Source of the DNA: Gammaproteobacteria bacterium
GTDB taxonomy: Bacteria; Pseudomonadota; Gammaproteobacteria; Eutrophobiales; Eutrophobiaceae
Direction of reading: 5' to 3'
Assembly: GCA_016844485.1 (NCBI GenBank)
Contig: JAENIZ010000100.1
Location: forward strand, 1 to 6,455
DNA length: 6,455 nt
Each line of letters opens with the position of its first letter. Position 1 is the stretch's first letter. A model generated the notes under the pieces. The model was given only the letters and a program-made list of their open reading frames with translations. It was not told the origin of the DNA and did not search any database. Position numbers and translations under genes: made by a program. Shown here piece after piece: positions 1 through 5,694 of the stretch.

Positions 1-686
1 TGATCCGCAGCACGCTTATACCATTCTCTGGCGGCGTTCATGTCCTTTTCGAGACCGTAGCCATTCTCATAGAAGACACCGAGATTAAATTGCGCCTGGG
101 CGACCCCTTGGGCAGCCGATTTTCTGAACCAATTCAGTGCTTCTGCATAATTTTTATCCATGCCTTGTCCAAACGCATGCATCACGGCCAGGCTATATTG
201 AGCGTGGCTGTGATCCTGATTTGCCGCCTTCAGAAAAAGTTCTGCGGCCTTCGTGTAGTTTTGCTCCAGACCAATGCCCCGGTAATACATCAGACCGAGG
301 TTAAACTGGGAATCCGCGAGTCCCGCATTGGCAGATTGTTCCCACCACCGCGCGGCCTCAAGATAATCCTGCTTGACACCCTGACCCTGAAAATATTTAA
401 CACCAACATCATGTTGCACGACAGGAATACCTTGTTCAGCGGCTTTTATATACCACTTGATGGCCTCTTCCGGGTCTGCTGTTACCCCATGCCCGTAGTC
501 ATACATAATGCCCAGGGTGACCTGTGCCTGAGAATTTCCTTGTTCAGCCAGCGGTCTGAGTATTTCCAGTGCCTTTTTGTAGTCTTTGGCCTGGTACGCC
601 TCCTTACCTTCTTCAAAACTCTGTGCGAGGGCGTAGGGTATCTGCCAGAGCACAAGGAAGACATAAAGGATGGTAATAGTGCGCAT
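1..686 (-). CDS. Secreted Sel1-repeat (TPR-like) protein, C-terminus cut by window edge
   Basis: I translated this frame directly; it is open from an ATG at 686 to the left edge, giving 228 complete codons and no stop. Residues 1-21 form a signal peptide: an Arg at position 2, a hydrophobic stretch (ITILYVFLVLW), then an ALA-Q cleavage site. Residues 22-50 look like one TPR-like helical hairpin. Then come Sel1 repeats with an exact 36-residue period, starting near residues 54, 90, 126, 162 and 198, each with the typical pattern of A/SQ-x-x-LG-x-MY-x-x-G-x-G followed by A-x-x-W/LF/Y-x-KAA. The mature part should be a cysteine-free, periplasmic or secreted alpha-solenoid. Sel1 proteins usually act as protein-binding scaffolds; the partner here is unknown. 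The gene follows mtdA on the same strand with a 26-base gap, so co-transcription is likely. An in-frame ATG at 704 would add MIIAFP; neither start has a clear Shine-Dalgarno. The family call is firm; the function is not. Confidence 0.88.
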   Translation of the reverse strand, partial: MRTITILYVFLVLWQIPYALAQSFEEGKEAYQAKDYKKALEILRPLAEQGNSQAQVTLGIMYDYGHGVTADPEEAIKWYIKAAEQGIPVVQHDVGVKYFQGQGVKQDYLEAARWWEQSANAGLADSQFNLGLMYYRGIGLEQNYTKAAELFLKAANQDHSHAQYSLAVMHAFGQGMDKNYAEALNWFRKSAAQGVAQAQFNLGVFYENGYGLEKDMNAAREWYKRAAD

Positions 687-712
687 CGGGAAGGCGATGA
701 TCATGCTATGTT

Positions 713-1570
713 CTACGCCATTGTTTTTGCCAGGGCAAAGATCTCTTCGGCATCAAGTAGTTGATCATTACTTTCAAATAATTTCGCAATACAGGAACGG
801 TGCAGGGCCAATTTTAGGGTACCAAAACCAATAGCGCCCCAGATAATCTTGCCATTTCTTTCCTTGCCTTTATCCATCATTTCTGTTCCTTCAATACCGA
901 GAGGAGGTGTCGCGTTGGCATCAGCCATCATCTCAATCTTGGAATTGCCCTGCCAGTGGTGGGCATTCAGCAATTGAACGCCTGTGGCCCCGGCCGCAAA
1001 GACTATCTGTGCATCTTCGATAGCCCTGCCGCGGGCATCATTATCAGCTGCCCTAACCGGTTTTATATCCACTTTGAATCGTTCTTTGACCTCCCCACAG
1101 GCCTGTTGCGCGCGTGCCAGGTCGCGGGATGTCAATGATACTTCCGCCCCTTCTTTGGCGAGCATCACGGCCGCACGCCGGCCCACGGGCCCTGTCCCGG
1201 CCAGGACAACGGCCTTTTTACCTGATAATGTCCCACTGCTTAATAGCTTTGCAACACCGGCTGCTGCTGTTGTGTTACTGCCATTGCTGTCTAACATGAC
1301 GGAAACCCGGAAACCGGCAAAAAATACCTTTTGTACTGCCTTGAAGAGTTTCTCACCGGCAACCATATCGCTGCCACCAATAAAAAGAGCGGTATATTTT
1401 TTTTCCTTCGGGGCACGTGTGAAAATCGCACCTTCAACGAGTGGTCTGACATTCTCCGGAGTACATCCGCCATGACCGATGACATGATCAGCCCCGCCAT
1501 CGTAGGCCACAACGGTATCAAATACCGCAGCATGCGGATCAGTATCCAGTTGAAACAATAATTTTTTCAT
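713..1570 (-). CDS. mtdA: NADP-dependent methylene-H4F / methylene-H4MPT dehydrogenase MtdA
   Basis: This cytoplasmic enzyme oxidises 5,10-methylene-tetrahydrofolate, and in characterised homologues also methylene-tetrahydromethanopterin, to the methenyl form while reducing NADP+. The 285-residue product is almost the length of Methylobacterium extorquens MtdA (288, from memory) and resembles MtdA rather than MtdB: the N-terminus KKLLFQ-x-DTD, YDGGADH (residues 23-29), the DSNGSNTTAAAGVA segment (94-107), and the C-terminal LH-R-x-CIAKLFES followed by DAEEI. The Rossmann nucleotide-binding loop is AGTGPVG (124-130). An Arg at 149 (TSR) lies at the end of the second strand, where NADP-specific relatives hold the 2'-phosphate; that role is inferred. 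The ATG at 1570 is preceded by GGGGAAG at 1575-1581, good spacing. The gene is divergent from fchA, which encodes the next enzyme in the pathway, and lies upstream of the Sel1 gene. MtdA is typical of methylotrophs; confidence in the family is high, in the preferred pterin lower. Confidence 0.94.
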   Translation of the reverse strand: MKKLLFQLDTDPHAAVFDTVVAYDGGADHVIGHGGCTPENVRPLVEGAIFTRAPKEKKYTALFIGGSDMVAGEKLFKAVQKVFFAGFRVSVMLDSNGSNTTAAAGVAKLLSSGTLSGKKAVVLAGTGPVGRRAAVMLAKEGAEVSLTSRDLARAQQACGEVKERFKVDIKPVRAADNDARGRAIEDAQIVFAAGATGVQLLNAHHWQGNSKIEMMADANATPPLGIEGTEMMDKGKERNGKIIWGAIGFGTLKLALHRSCIAKLFESNDQLLDAEEIFALAKTMA

Positions 1571-1574
1571 GTGA

Positions 1575-1581
1575 CTTCCCC
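1575..1581 (-). promoter_or_regulatory. Ribosome binding site of mtdA
   Basis: GGGGAAG on the minus strand ends four bases before the ATG at 1570. It supports that start over the near-identical ATGAAAAAATT context 47 bases upstream. Confidence 0.6.
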
Positions 1582-1587
1582 ATATTT

Positions 1588-1626
1588 TTAATTTTTATTC
1601 CAAGTCAATTTTTTCATTAAAATCAT
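1588..1626 (-). other. Possible short leader ORF upstream of mtdA (9 or 12 codons)
   Basis: On the minus strand an ATG at 1626 opens a 12-codon ORF (MILMKKLTWNKN) that stops with TAA at 1588-1590, 17 bases before the mtdA ATG. An internal ATG at 1617 has an AGGA about 8 bases upstream, so the 9-codon MKKLTWNKN is the better-initiated version. The bases around this ATG (ATGAAAAAATT) repeat those at the mtdA start. It has no run of regulatory codons that would mark a classic attenuator, and such a short ORF can arise by chance. Reported as a candidate only. Confidence 0.2.
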
Positions 1627-1734
1627 CCTGCTCTTGTTGTTATCTATTAATCAACGCTATAGCCAAGTATCTCCATACTAACTTAACCCATGCCGTAGCA
1701 CGCGACAACTCTATATATAAATGAGCCATCACGT

Positions 1735-1763
1735 TTTAGTCAAACTGCAATCTGCCCTATAAT
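1735..1763 (+). promoter_or_regulatory. Candidate sigma-70 promoter of fchA
   Basis: A perfect -10 hexamer TATAAT lies at 1758-1763. With 17 bases of spacing the -35 position (1735-1740) reads TTTAGT, only three of six matches, so the promoter may need an activator. The predicted transcript would start near 1770, leaving a leader of about 35 bases before the ATG at 1805. This also argues against translation from the TTG at 1781. Confidence 0.4.
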
Positions 1764-1793
1764 TCAACGATACGCATCACTTGGCATTCCAGC

Positions 1794-1801
1794 AGGGGGA
1801 G
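1794..1801 (+). promoter_or_regulatory. Ribosome binding site that fixes the fchA start
   Basis: AGGGGGAG sits immediately upstream of the ATG at 1805, with five bases between the G-run and the start codon. It lies inside the longer reading frame that could begin at TTG 1781 and makes the ATG the preferred start. Confidence 0.7.
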
Positions 1802-1804
1802 ATA

Positions 1805-2428
1805 ATGATAAAAGATAAATCCATCCAGGTTTTTCTGGACGAGCTTGCCAGCAAGGCATCAACGCCCGGTGGCGGCAGCGCAGCAGCCATTACTGGAGCA
1901 ATGGGGGCCGCCCTGGTCAGTATGGTGTGTAATCTGACCATCGGTAAGAAAAATTATGAAAACGTCGAAGATGAACTGAAGGGGATACTAAAACAGGCTG
2001 AAGAATTGCGCATACGCCTGACAGACATGGTGCGTGCTGATGTCGAGGTCTTTAATCAGGTGATGGCAGCCTATGGTATGCCCAAGGAGACCGAGGCGGA
2101 AAAGGCCATCCGCAGCAAGGCCATACAGGTAGCGTTGTGTGCGGCAACGGATGTGCCGCTCAATTGTGCCCGTGCCTGTGCCGAGGTCATTGATCTCAGT
2201 AAAGTGGTGGCAGAGAAGGGTAATAAGAATGTTATCAGTGATGCCGGTGTGGCCGTGCTGGCGGCTTACGCTGCCTTACGCAGCGCCGCACTTAATGTTT
2301 ATATCAATGTGGGCGGTATCAAGGACAAGAACTTCTCAGAGAATCGACTGGCTGAACTGAATAAAATACTTGAAGGAACGGATATACTGACAGAAGAGAT
2401 TTATCAATTGGTGAAGAGCAAGCTTTAA
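1805..2428 (+). CDS. fchA: Methenyl-tetrahydrofolate cyclohydrolase FchA
   Basis: FchA hydrolyses 5,10-methenyl-tetrahydrofolate to 10-formyl-tetrahydrofolate in the cytoplasm, the step after MtdA. The 207-residue product belongs to the formiminotransferase-cyclodeaminase (FTCD_C) family and matches the M. extorquens enzyme closely in length (about 208) and sequence. Visible hallmarks are the glycine-rich TPGGGSAAA (20-28), GAMGAALVSMVCNLTIGKK (31-49), DVEVF (79-83), DVPL (116-119), and the block with AEKGNKNVISDAGVA (136-150) and LRSAALNVYIN (158-168). The protein is all-alpha with no signal peptide or membrane segment. The reading frame extends back to TTG 1781, but a Shine-Dalgarno at 1794-1801 and agreement with FchA N-termini favour the ATG at 1805. 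It is divergent from mtdA; in Methylobacterium the two genes are co-directional. The stand-alone cyclodeaminase of glutamate-formimino metabolism is the alternative, but the mtdA partner makes FchA far more likely. Confidence 0.94.
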   Translation: MIKDKSIQVFLDELASKASTPGGGSAAAITGAMGAALVSMVCNLTIGKKNYENVEDELKGILKQAEELRIRLTDMVRADVEVFNQVMAAYGMPKETEAEKAIRSKAIQVALCAATDVPLNCARACAEVIDLSKVVAEKGNKNVISDAGVAVLAAYAALRSAALNVYINVGGIKDKNFSENRLAELNKILEGTDILTEEIYQLVKSKL

Positions 2429-2435
2429 GAGATGT

Positions 2436-2499
2436 GATCAGGGATCAGAGATCAGGAAACAACGATTATTCCAGCACCCGATCCCTGGCCCCCGACCCC
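2436..2499. repeat. 7-base-periodic repeat with inverted core between convergent fchA and nadC
   Basis: The left arm is three consecutive 7-base units, GATCAGG (2436-2442), GATCAGA (2443-2449) and GATCAGG (2450-2456). The right arm (about 2478-2499) is C-rich with a similar 7-base rhythm read on the other strand (CGATCCC, TGGCCCC, CGACCCC). CAGGGATC at 2439-2446 is the perfect reverse complement of GATCCCTG at 2480-2487, so transcripts from either side could form an 8-base-pair stem with a loop of about 33 bases. There is no T-run, so it is not a classic intrinsic terminator, although its place between two converging genes suits a role in ending transcription or blocking antisense reading. 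The right arm ends directly at the nadC stop codon. Confidence 0.6.
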
Positions 2500-3333
2500 T
2501 CATAAAAAACGCATGGACAAATCGATCGCACGCACATGCTTGGTAAGCGCACCTACCGAAATATAATCCACTCCTGTTGTAGCTGCGGCATGAATGTCTT
2601 GTAGACTGAAACCACCAGAGGCCTCAAGGCGTGCCCGGCCGGCAGTGAAGGTAACGGCCTGGCGCAGATCATCCAGTTTAAAATTGTCTAACAAAATTAT
2701 ATCGGCCCCGGCATCAATGGCTTCCTTTAATTGTTCAAGTGATTCCACTTCCACTTCCACTTCCACTTGGTGATCAGGATAACGTTGCCGCGCTGCCCGT
2801 ACAGCTTGTGTTATTGAGCCGGCGGCGTTGATATGGTTTTCCTTAAGCAGGATGCCATCGAATAAACCAAGCCGATGATTCAATCCACCGCCACAGCGGA
2901 CAGCATATTTTTGTGCCTCCCGCAGGCCGGGAATCGTCTTGCGCGTGTCCAGAAGTTTAGTGTTTGTTCCATTTAATGCCTTTGCATACTCGCGCGCGAT
3001 ACTTGCCGTGCCGGATAAGGTTTGAATGAAGTTCATGGCTGTCCGTTCTCCGCTAAGTAACGCCCGGGTAGGGCCTTCAAGCAGGCAAAGTTCCTGATCT
3101 TTTTTAATTTCATCCCCATCGTTTACATTCCATTTAATCGAGATGTTTTGATCCAGTTGCCGAAACACGCTATTGAACCAGGGTGTGCCACACAGGATGG
3201 CATCTTCGCGGGTGATGAGTTTTGCTTTTGAAAATTTATTTTCGGGTATAAGACTGGCGGACAGATCACCTGTCCCAAGGTCTTCCTGCAGGGCCTGACA
3301 AGCAACTTCATCGACGGATTTGAGTAAGTGCAA
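2500..3333 (-). CDS. nadC: Nicotinate-nucleotide pyrophosphorylase (carboxylating), quinolinate phosphoribosyltransferase
   Basis: NadC converts quinolinate and phosphoribosyl pyrophosphate to nicotinate mononucleotide, CO2 and pyrophosphate in de novo NAD synthesis; it is cytoplasmic. The 277-residue protein has the N-terminal alpha/beta sandwich (EDLGTGDLSASLIP at 17-30, LEGPTRALLSGERTAMN at 85-101) and the barrel domain with DTRKT (129-133), the CGGG-x-NHR stretch (147-154), LKENHI (163-168), LLDNF (214-218) and C-terminal SVGALTKH. These include the basic residues known to bind quinolinate and PRPP. The start is TTG at 3333, with GGAG (3340-3343) six bases upstream; an in-frame TAG lies a few codons before it and no ATG is available. 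It lacks the short N-terminal extension of the E. coli enzyme (297). Residues 190-197 read VEVEVEVE, one VE pair longer than the usual VEVEVE, encoded by a perfect four-copy hexanucleotide repeat. The gene is divergent from ampD, as in E. coli. Confidence 0.96.
   Translation of the reverse strand: MHLLKSVDEVACQALQEDLGTGDLSASLIPENKFSKAKLITREDAILCGTPWFNSVFRQLDQNISIKWNVNDGDEIKKDQELCLLEGPTRALLSGERTAMNFIQTLSGTASIAREYAKALNGTNTKLLDTRKTIPGLREAQKYAVRCGGGLNHRLGLFDGILLKENHINAAGSITQAVRAARQRYPDHQVEVEVEVESLEQLKEAIDAGADIILLDNFKLDDLRQAVTFTAGRARLEASGGFSLQDIHAAATTGVDYISVGALTKHVRAIDLSMRFL
2743..2766. repeat. Four-copy hexanucleotide tandem repeat inside nadC
   Basis: TTCCAC is repeated four times without mismatch on the plus strand (GTGGAA on the coding strand), encoding Val-Glu four times at NadC residues 190-197. 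The E. coli and Pseudomonas enzymes, as I recall them, have three Val-Glu pairs here. The unit length keeps the reading frame, so gain or loss of a copy would change the protein by two residues rather than break it. Confidence 0.85.
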
Positions 3334-3339
3334 TTTGGA

Positions 3340-3343
3340 CTCC
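3340..3343 (-). promoter_or_regulatory. Ribosome binding site supporting the TTG start of nadC
   Basis: GGAG on the minus strand lies six bases before TTG 3333. Together with the in-frame TAG just upstream it decides this rare start codon. Confidence 0.5.
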
Positions 3344-3356
3344 GGCTATGTCCGCC

Positions 3357-3385
3357 ATTAGAGAATACGTTAATCTGTCTGGCAA
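3357..3385 (-). promoter_or_regulatory. Sigma-70 promoter of nadC
   Basis: On the minus strand TTGCCA (3380-3385, five of six matches to TTGACA) is followed after 17 bases by TCTAAT (3357-3362, five of six matches to TATAAT). The transcript would begin near 3350 and give a leader of about 17 bases that contains the GGAG ribosome binding site. This is the best-formed promoter in the window. No NrtR- or NadR-type palindrome was evident nearby. Confidence 0.6.
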
Positions 3386-3461
3386 TAATAACGAAGGTAA
3401 GATATCGTCTGAGACAGGTTATTAGCCTAACATGTTATCAATTCTTTCAATATATTAAACC

Positions 3462-4043
3462 TTGAACCTGAATAATCATCTGAGACTTGATCGTAATGCG
3501 GAATGGCTGGAAGGTGTCCGGCGGATGTTATCGCCTAATCATGATGCGAGGCCAGCCAATACTGATATTGAACTCCTGGTGATTCATGGTATCAGTCTGC
3601 CTCCGGGCAAATTTGGAGGCGGTTATATCGATCAGCTGTTTACCAATACACTATCACCTGAGGCACATCCGTATTTTTCGGAGATCGCCGATTTACGGGT
3701 GGCTTCGCATGTCCTGATAAACCGGGAAGGTGAGATAACCCAGTATGTACCTTTTAACCGTCGCGCCTGGCATGCGGGTATGTCAGAATTCAAGGGACGT
3801 AAACTGTGTAATGATTTCTCGATAGGCATTGAACTTGAAGGCTGCGACGACCAACCTTACACGGAACAACAGTATGAATCGCTGTCAATACTGACGTTGA
3901 TATTAAAAAGACACTGGCCTGCGATTAAAAACGATCATATTGTTGGTCATTGCCATATTGCTCCTGAGAGAAAAACTGACCCCGGACCTTCCTTTGACTG
4001 GACCCATTATTTTTACTTACTGAATAAATATGATGTGATTTGA
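3462..4043 (+). CDS. ampD: 1,6-anhydro-N-acetylmuramyl-L-alanine amidase AmpD
   Basis: AmpD is a cytoplasmic zinc amidase that cuts the bond between anhydro-MurNAc and L-Ala in muropeptides recycled from the wall; in species with AmpR it thereby keeps beta-lactamase induction low. The 193 residues cover the whole Amidase_2 (PGRP-like) domain. The zinc ligands are visible as His42 (VIHGISLPPG), His163 (VGHCH) and Asp173 (KTDPGP); Glu124 (GIELEG) and Lys171 match catalytic residues of the Citrobacter and E. coli enzymes. RAWHAG (101-106) and CNDFSIGIE (116-124) are family signatures. There is no signal peptide, as expected. The start is uncertain: TTG 3462 directly follows an in-frame TAA (3456-3458) and has no Shine-Dalgarno, while the first in-frame ATG (codon 22) would remove conserved sequence. 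One difference from E. coli is His165 where GHCDIAP has Asp. The gene is followed by ampE after 6 bases and is divergent from nadC. Confidence 0.95.
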   Translation: MNLNNHLRLDRNAEWLEGVRRMLSPNHDARPANTDIELLVIHGISLPPGKFGGGYIDQLFTNTLSPEAHPYFSEIADLRVASHVLINREGEITQYVPFNRRAWHAGMSEFKGRKLCNDFSIGIELEGCDDQPYTEQQYESLSILTLILKRHWPAIKNDHIVGHCHIAPERKTDPGPSFDWTHYFYLLNKYDVI

Positions 4044-4049
4044 GTTGAG

Positions 4050-4916
4050 ATGACCTTAATTATCATTTTAATCGCCATGGCCGTAGAACATTTCATCAGT
4101 GTATCTGATGAAATGCGACGACTCGGCTGGTTTGAACACTATCAACATTGGCTTGAAAACCGTCTTGCACAATACAAGATATGGAACGGTGCCGGTGGTG
4201 TCATCTGTACATTATTAATACCGTTGCTTCTCGTTATTATAATTGACTGCGGCTTGAGAGAATTGTTTTTACCATTAGGGTTACTGTTCGCGCTGGCTGT
4301 TTTACTTTATACGCTTGGTCCGAAATATCTGAATGCGGAATTGGATGATTATATCGATGCCCTCGAAAAGGGAAACAGGGATGCGGCAGAGTTGTTTGCG
4401 CGCGAATTTGTTTCAAGTGAAACGTCTATCGAGCAGGAACAGATCATATTTGAAAATATTCTCGTTCAGGCCAACGAGCGGTTATTTGGCGTTCTTTTCT
4501 GGTTTATCGTGCTTGGACCGTTCGGCGCGTTGTTCTATCGTCTTGCCATTCTTTTGCGAATCCAGCAATCCGATATACATGGCAATTATGCGGATGCCGC
4601 GCGTGATCTTTGTGACATATTAAATTGGCCATCCGCAAGGTTATTGGCTTTGGGTTTTGCACTCAGTGGTGATTTGGTGGATGCCATCGAGGCCTGGCGC
4701 AAAGTCGAAAGGCAATTCTTGTCAGCCAATGAAGATGTCATCAAGGCCTGTGGTCTTGGCTCCCTGAGTTATCAGCATCCGGATGCTACTGATGTTGAAT
4801 TATCCCTCGAAGATCATCATTACTGGATTCGCTCATTACAGGGACTGCTGAACAGGACGTTACTGGTCTGGCTGAGCGTACTGGGGTTGATGACATTGTC
4901 TGGCTGGCTGTCCTAA
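4050..4916 (+). CDS. ampE: AmpE-like inner-membrane protein
   Basis: AmpE is the inner-membrane protein encoded with AmpD in many gammaproteobacteria; it is proposed to help sense or signal in muropeptide recycling, but its biochemical activity is not settled. The 288-residue length is close to E. coli AmpE (284). Hydrophobic segments lie near residues 1-15, 51-66, 73-90, 145-170 and 270-287. Family-like stretches include ANERLFGVLFWFIVLGPFGA (141-160) followed by a YRLA motif, and LNWPSARLLALGFALSGD (191-208). The region 95-140 between membrane segments is charged and probably cytoplasmic. The ATG at 4050 lies 6 bases after the ampD stop with only a weak GAG upstream, so translation is probably coupled to ampD. 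It converges on lpxH with 6 bases between the stop codons. Confidence 0.9.
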   Translation: MTLIIILIAMAVEHFISVSDEMRRLGWFEHYQHWLENRLAQYKIWNGAGGVICTLLIPLLLVIIIDCGLRELFLPLGLLFALAVLLYTLGPKYLNAELDDYIDALEKGNRDAAELFAREFVSSETSIEQEQIIFENILVQANERLFGVLFWFIVLGPFGALFYRLAILLRIQQSDIHGNYADAARDLCDILNWPSARLLALGFALSGDLVDAIEAWRKVERQFLSANEDVIKACGLGSLSYQHPDATDVELSLEDHHYWIRSLQGLLNRTLLVWLSVLGLMTLSGWLS

Positions 4917-4922
4917 CACGAA

Positions 4923-5663
4923 TTACCCGCTGTTCAAATAATCCTGGATACGCATCATACGTAACCCTCTTACATCTGATACCAGCACACAGTCCCCTGC
5001 ATACCAGTCGCCGAGTACAAAGCGTCTTGCCATTTGACCATTCAATATGAATTCATGGATCGCCTGTTTGTGAGTATGCCCATGGATTAATTCAGATACA
5101 CCATGTTGTAACATAGCTTGTTCGACTGCAGGTTGGTGGACATCGATAATATAGGGTGATTTGTTCAGCGTTGTTTTGCGGGTGATGTTTCGTATTCCAT
5201 GCCAGATTTTTACCCGCAGGAAAAACGGTATTACCAGAAACAACCTGATTGCGATGAGGTTGTTCACGATACGGCGATAGATCTGATATTTAATGTCTTT
5301 GGTGCATAGGGTATCCCCGTGCATCAATAACGTTTTTTTACCACCCAGCTCAATGGTGGCCGGATCATTAATGAGTAGCCCGCCGGATTTAACGGCAAAA
5401 TCCCGGCCCAGCAGGTAATCACGATTACCCCGCATGATATACAGACACGCCCCGCTAGCCGTATATTCTGCGAGTTCGGAAATAATCTCCGGATGCGGCG
5501 GAGTATTATCATCGTCTCCGGCCCAGGCCTCAAACAGATCGCCCAGTATGTATAATGCGTCCGCCCTGCGCGCGGGGCCGCGCAACAGTTTTTTGAACAA
5601 GGTTAATTTTTCCGGACGTTCATTGCAGAGATGCAGATCAGAGATGAACAGGGTTGTTTGCAT
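4923..5663 (-). CDS. lpxH: UDP-2,3-diacylglucosamine diphosphatase LpxH
   Basis: LpxH hydrolyses UDP-2,3-diacylglucosamine to lipid X (2,3-diacylglucosamine 1-phosphate) and UMP, the fourth step of lipid A synthesis, at the cytoplasmic face of the inner membrane. The 246-residue protein has a complete calcineurin-like metallophosphatase fold. Metal ligands can be read as Asp9 and His11 (SDLHL), Asp42 (GDLFEAW), Asn80 (GNRD), His115 (MHGDTLC), and His196/His198 (IHGHTH), matching the E. coli manganese ligands. The insertion lid that binds the acyl chains spans roughly residues 125-168 and contains the hydrophobic RLFLVIPFFLR. The ATG at 5663 agrees with the E. coli N-terminus. No Shine-Dalgarno is visible, so expression may rely on coupling with ppiB, whose stop is 29 bases upstream. 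Ppib-lpxH adjacency is common in gammaproteobacteria. Confidence 0.96.
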   Translation of the reverse strand: MQTTLFISDLHLCNERPEKLTLFKKLLRGPARRADALYILGDLFEAWAGDDDNTPPHPEIISELAEYTASGACLYIMRGNRDYLLGRDFAVKSGGLLINDPATIELGGKKTLLMHGDTLCTKDIKYQIYRRIVNNLIAIRLFLVIPFFLRVKIWHGIRNITRKTTLNKSPYIIDVHQPAVEQAMLQHGVSELIHGHTHKQAIHEFILNGQMARRFVLGDWYAGDCVLVSDVRGLRMMRIQDYLNSG

Positions 5664-5678
5664 ATAGTCGCAACAGAC

Positions 5679-5694
5679 AGAATAGTATTATTCT
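5679..5694. other. Small AT-rich hairpin in the ppiB-lpxH gap
   Basis: AGAATA (5679-5684) and TATTCT (5689-5694) form a six-base inverted repeat around a four-base loop, overlapping the ppiB stop codon at 5693-5695. The stem is weak and has no T-run, so I do not call it a terminator; it may have no function. Confidence 0.25.

Larger units (their letters stand above)
1571..1804. promoter_or_regulatory. Divergent mtdA / fchA control region
   Basis: These 234 AT-rich bases separate the starts of mtdA (leftward) and fchA (rightward), so both promoters should lie here and a shared regulator could act on both. On the plus strand there is a perfect TATAAT at 1758-1763. For mtdA the best I can offer is a weak minus-strand pair, TTGGCT with GATAAC at 16 bases, four of six matches each, in the 1638-1664 area. 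I see no strong long palindrome that would mark an operator. Confidence 0.5.

Noticed and set aside
90..764. A 224-codon open frame on the plus strand
   Set aside because: It lies antisense to the Sel1 gene and the end of mtdA, both well supported on the minus strand. Its product shows no repeat or family pattern and it ignores the gene boundary.
984..1475. A 163-codon open frame on the plus strand
   Set aside because: It is antisense to the core of mtdA, and its Ala/Pro/Ser-rich product is typical of the complement of a conserved gene.
1580..1608. TTGACT on the minus strand (1603-1608) as the -35 of an mtdA promoter
   Set aside because: The matching -10 position reads ATATGG, a poor match, and the predicted transcript start would fall inside the mtdA ribosome binding site.
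1781..1804. N-terminal extension of fchA from TTG 1781
   Set aside because: A strong Shine-Dalgarno lies within this stretch at the right distance for ATG 1805, and known FchA proteins begin at the ATG position.
2436..2510. Intrinsic (rho-independent) terminator after fchA or nadC
   Set aside because: The inverted core has a loop of about 33 bases and no T-run follows on either strand, so it was listed as a repeat instead.
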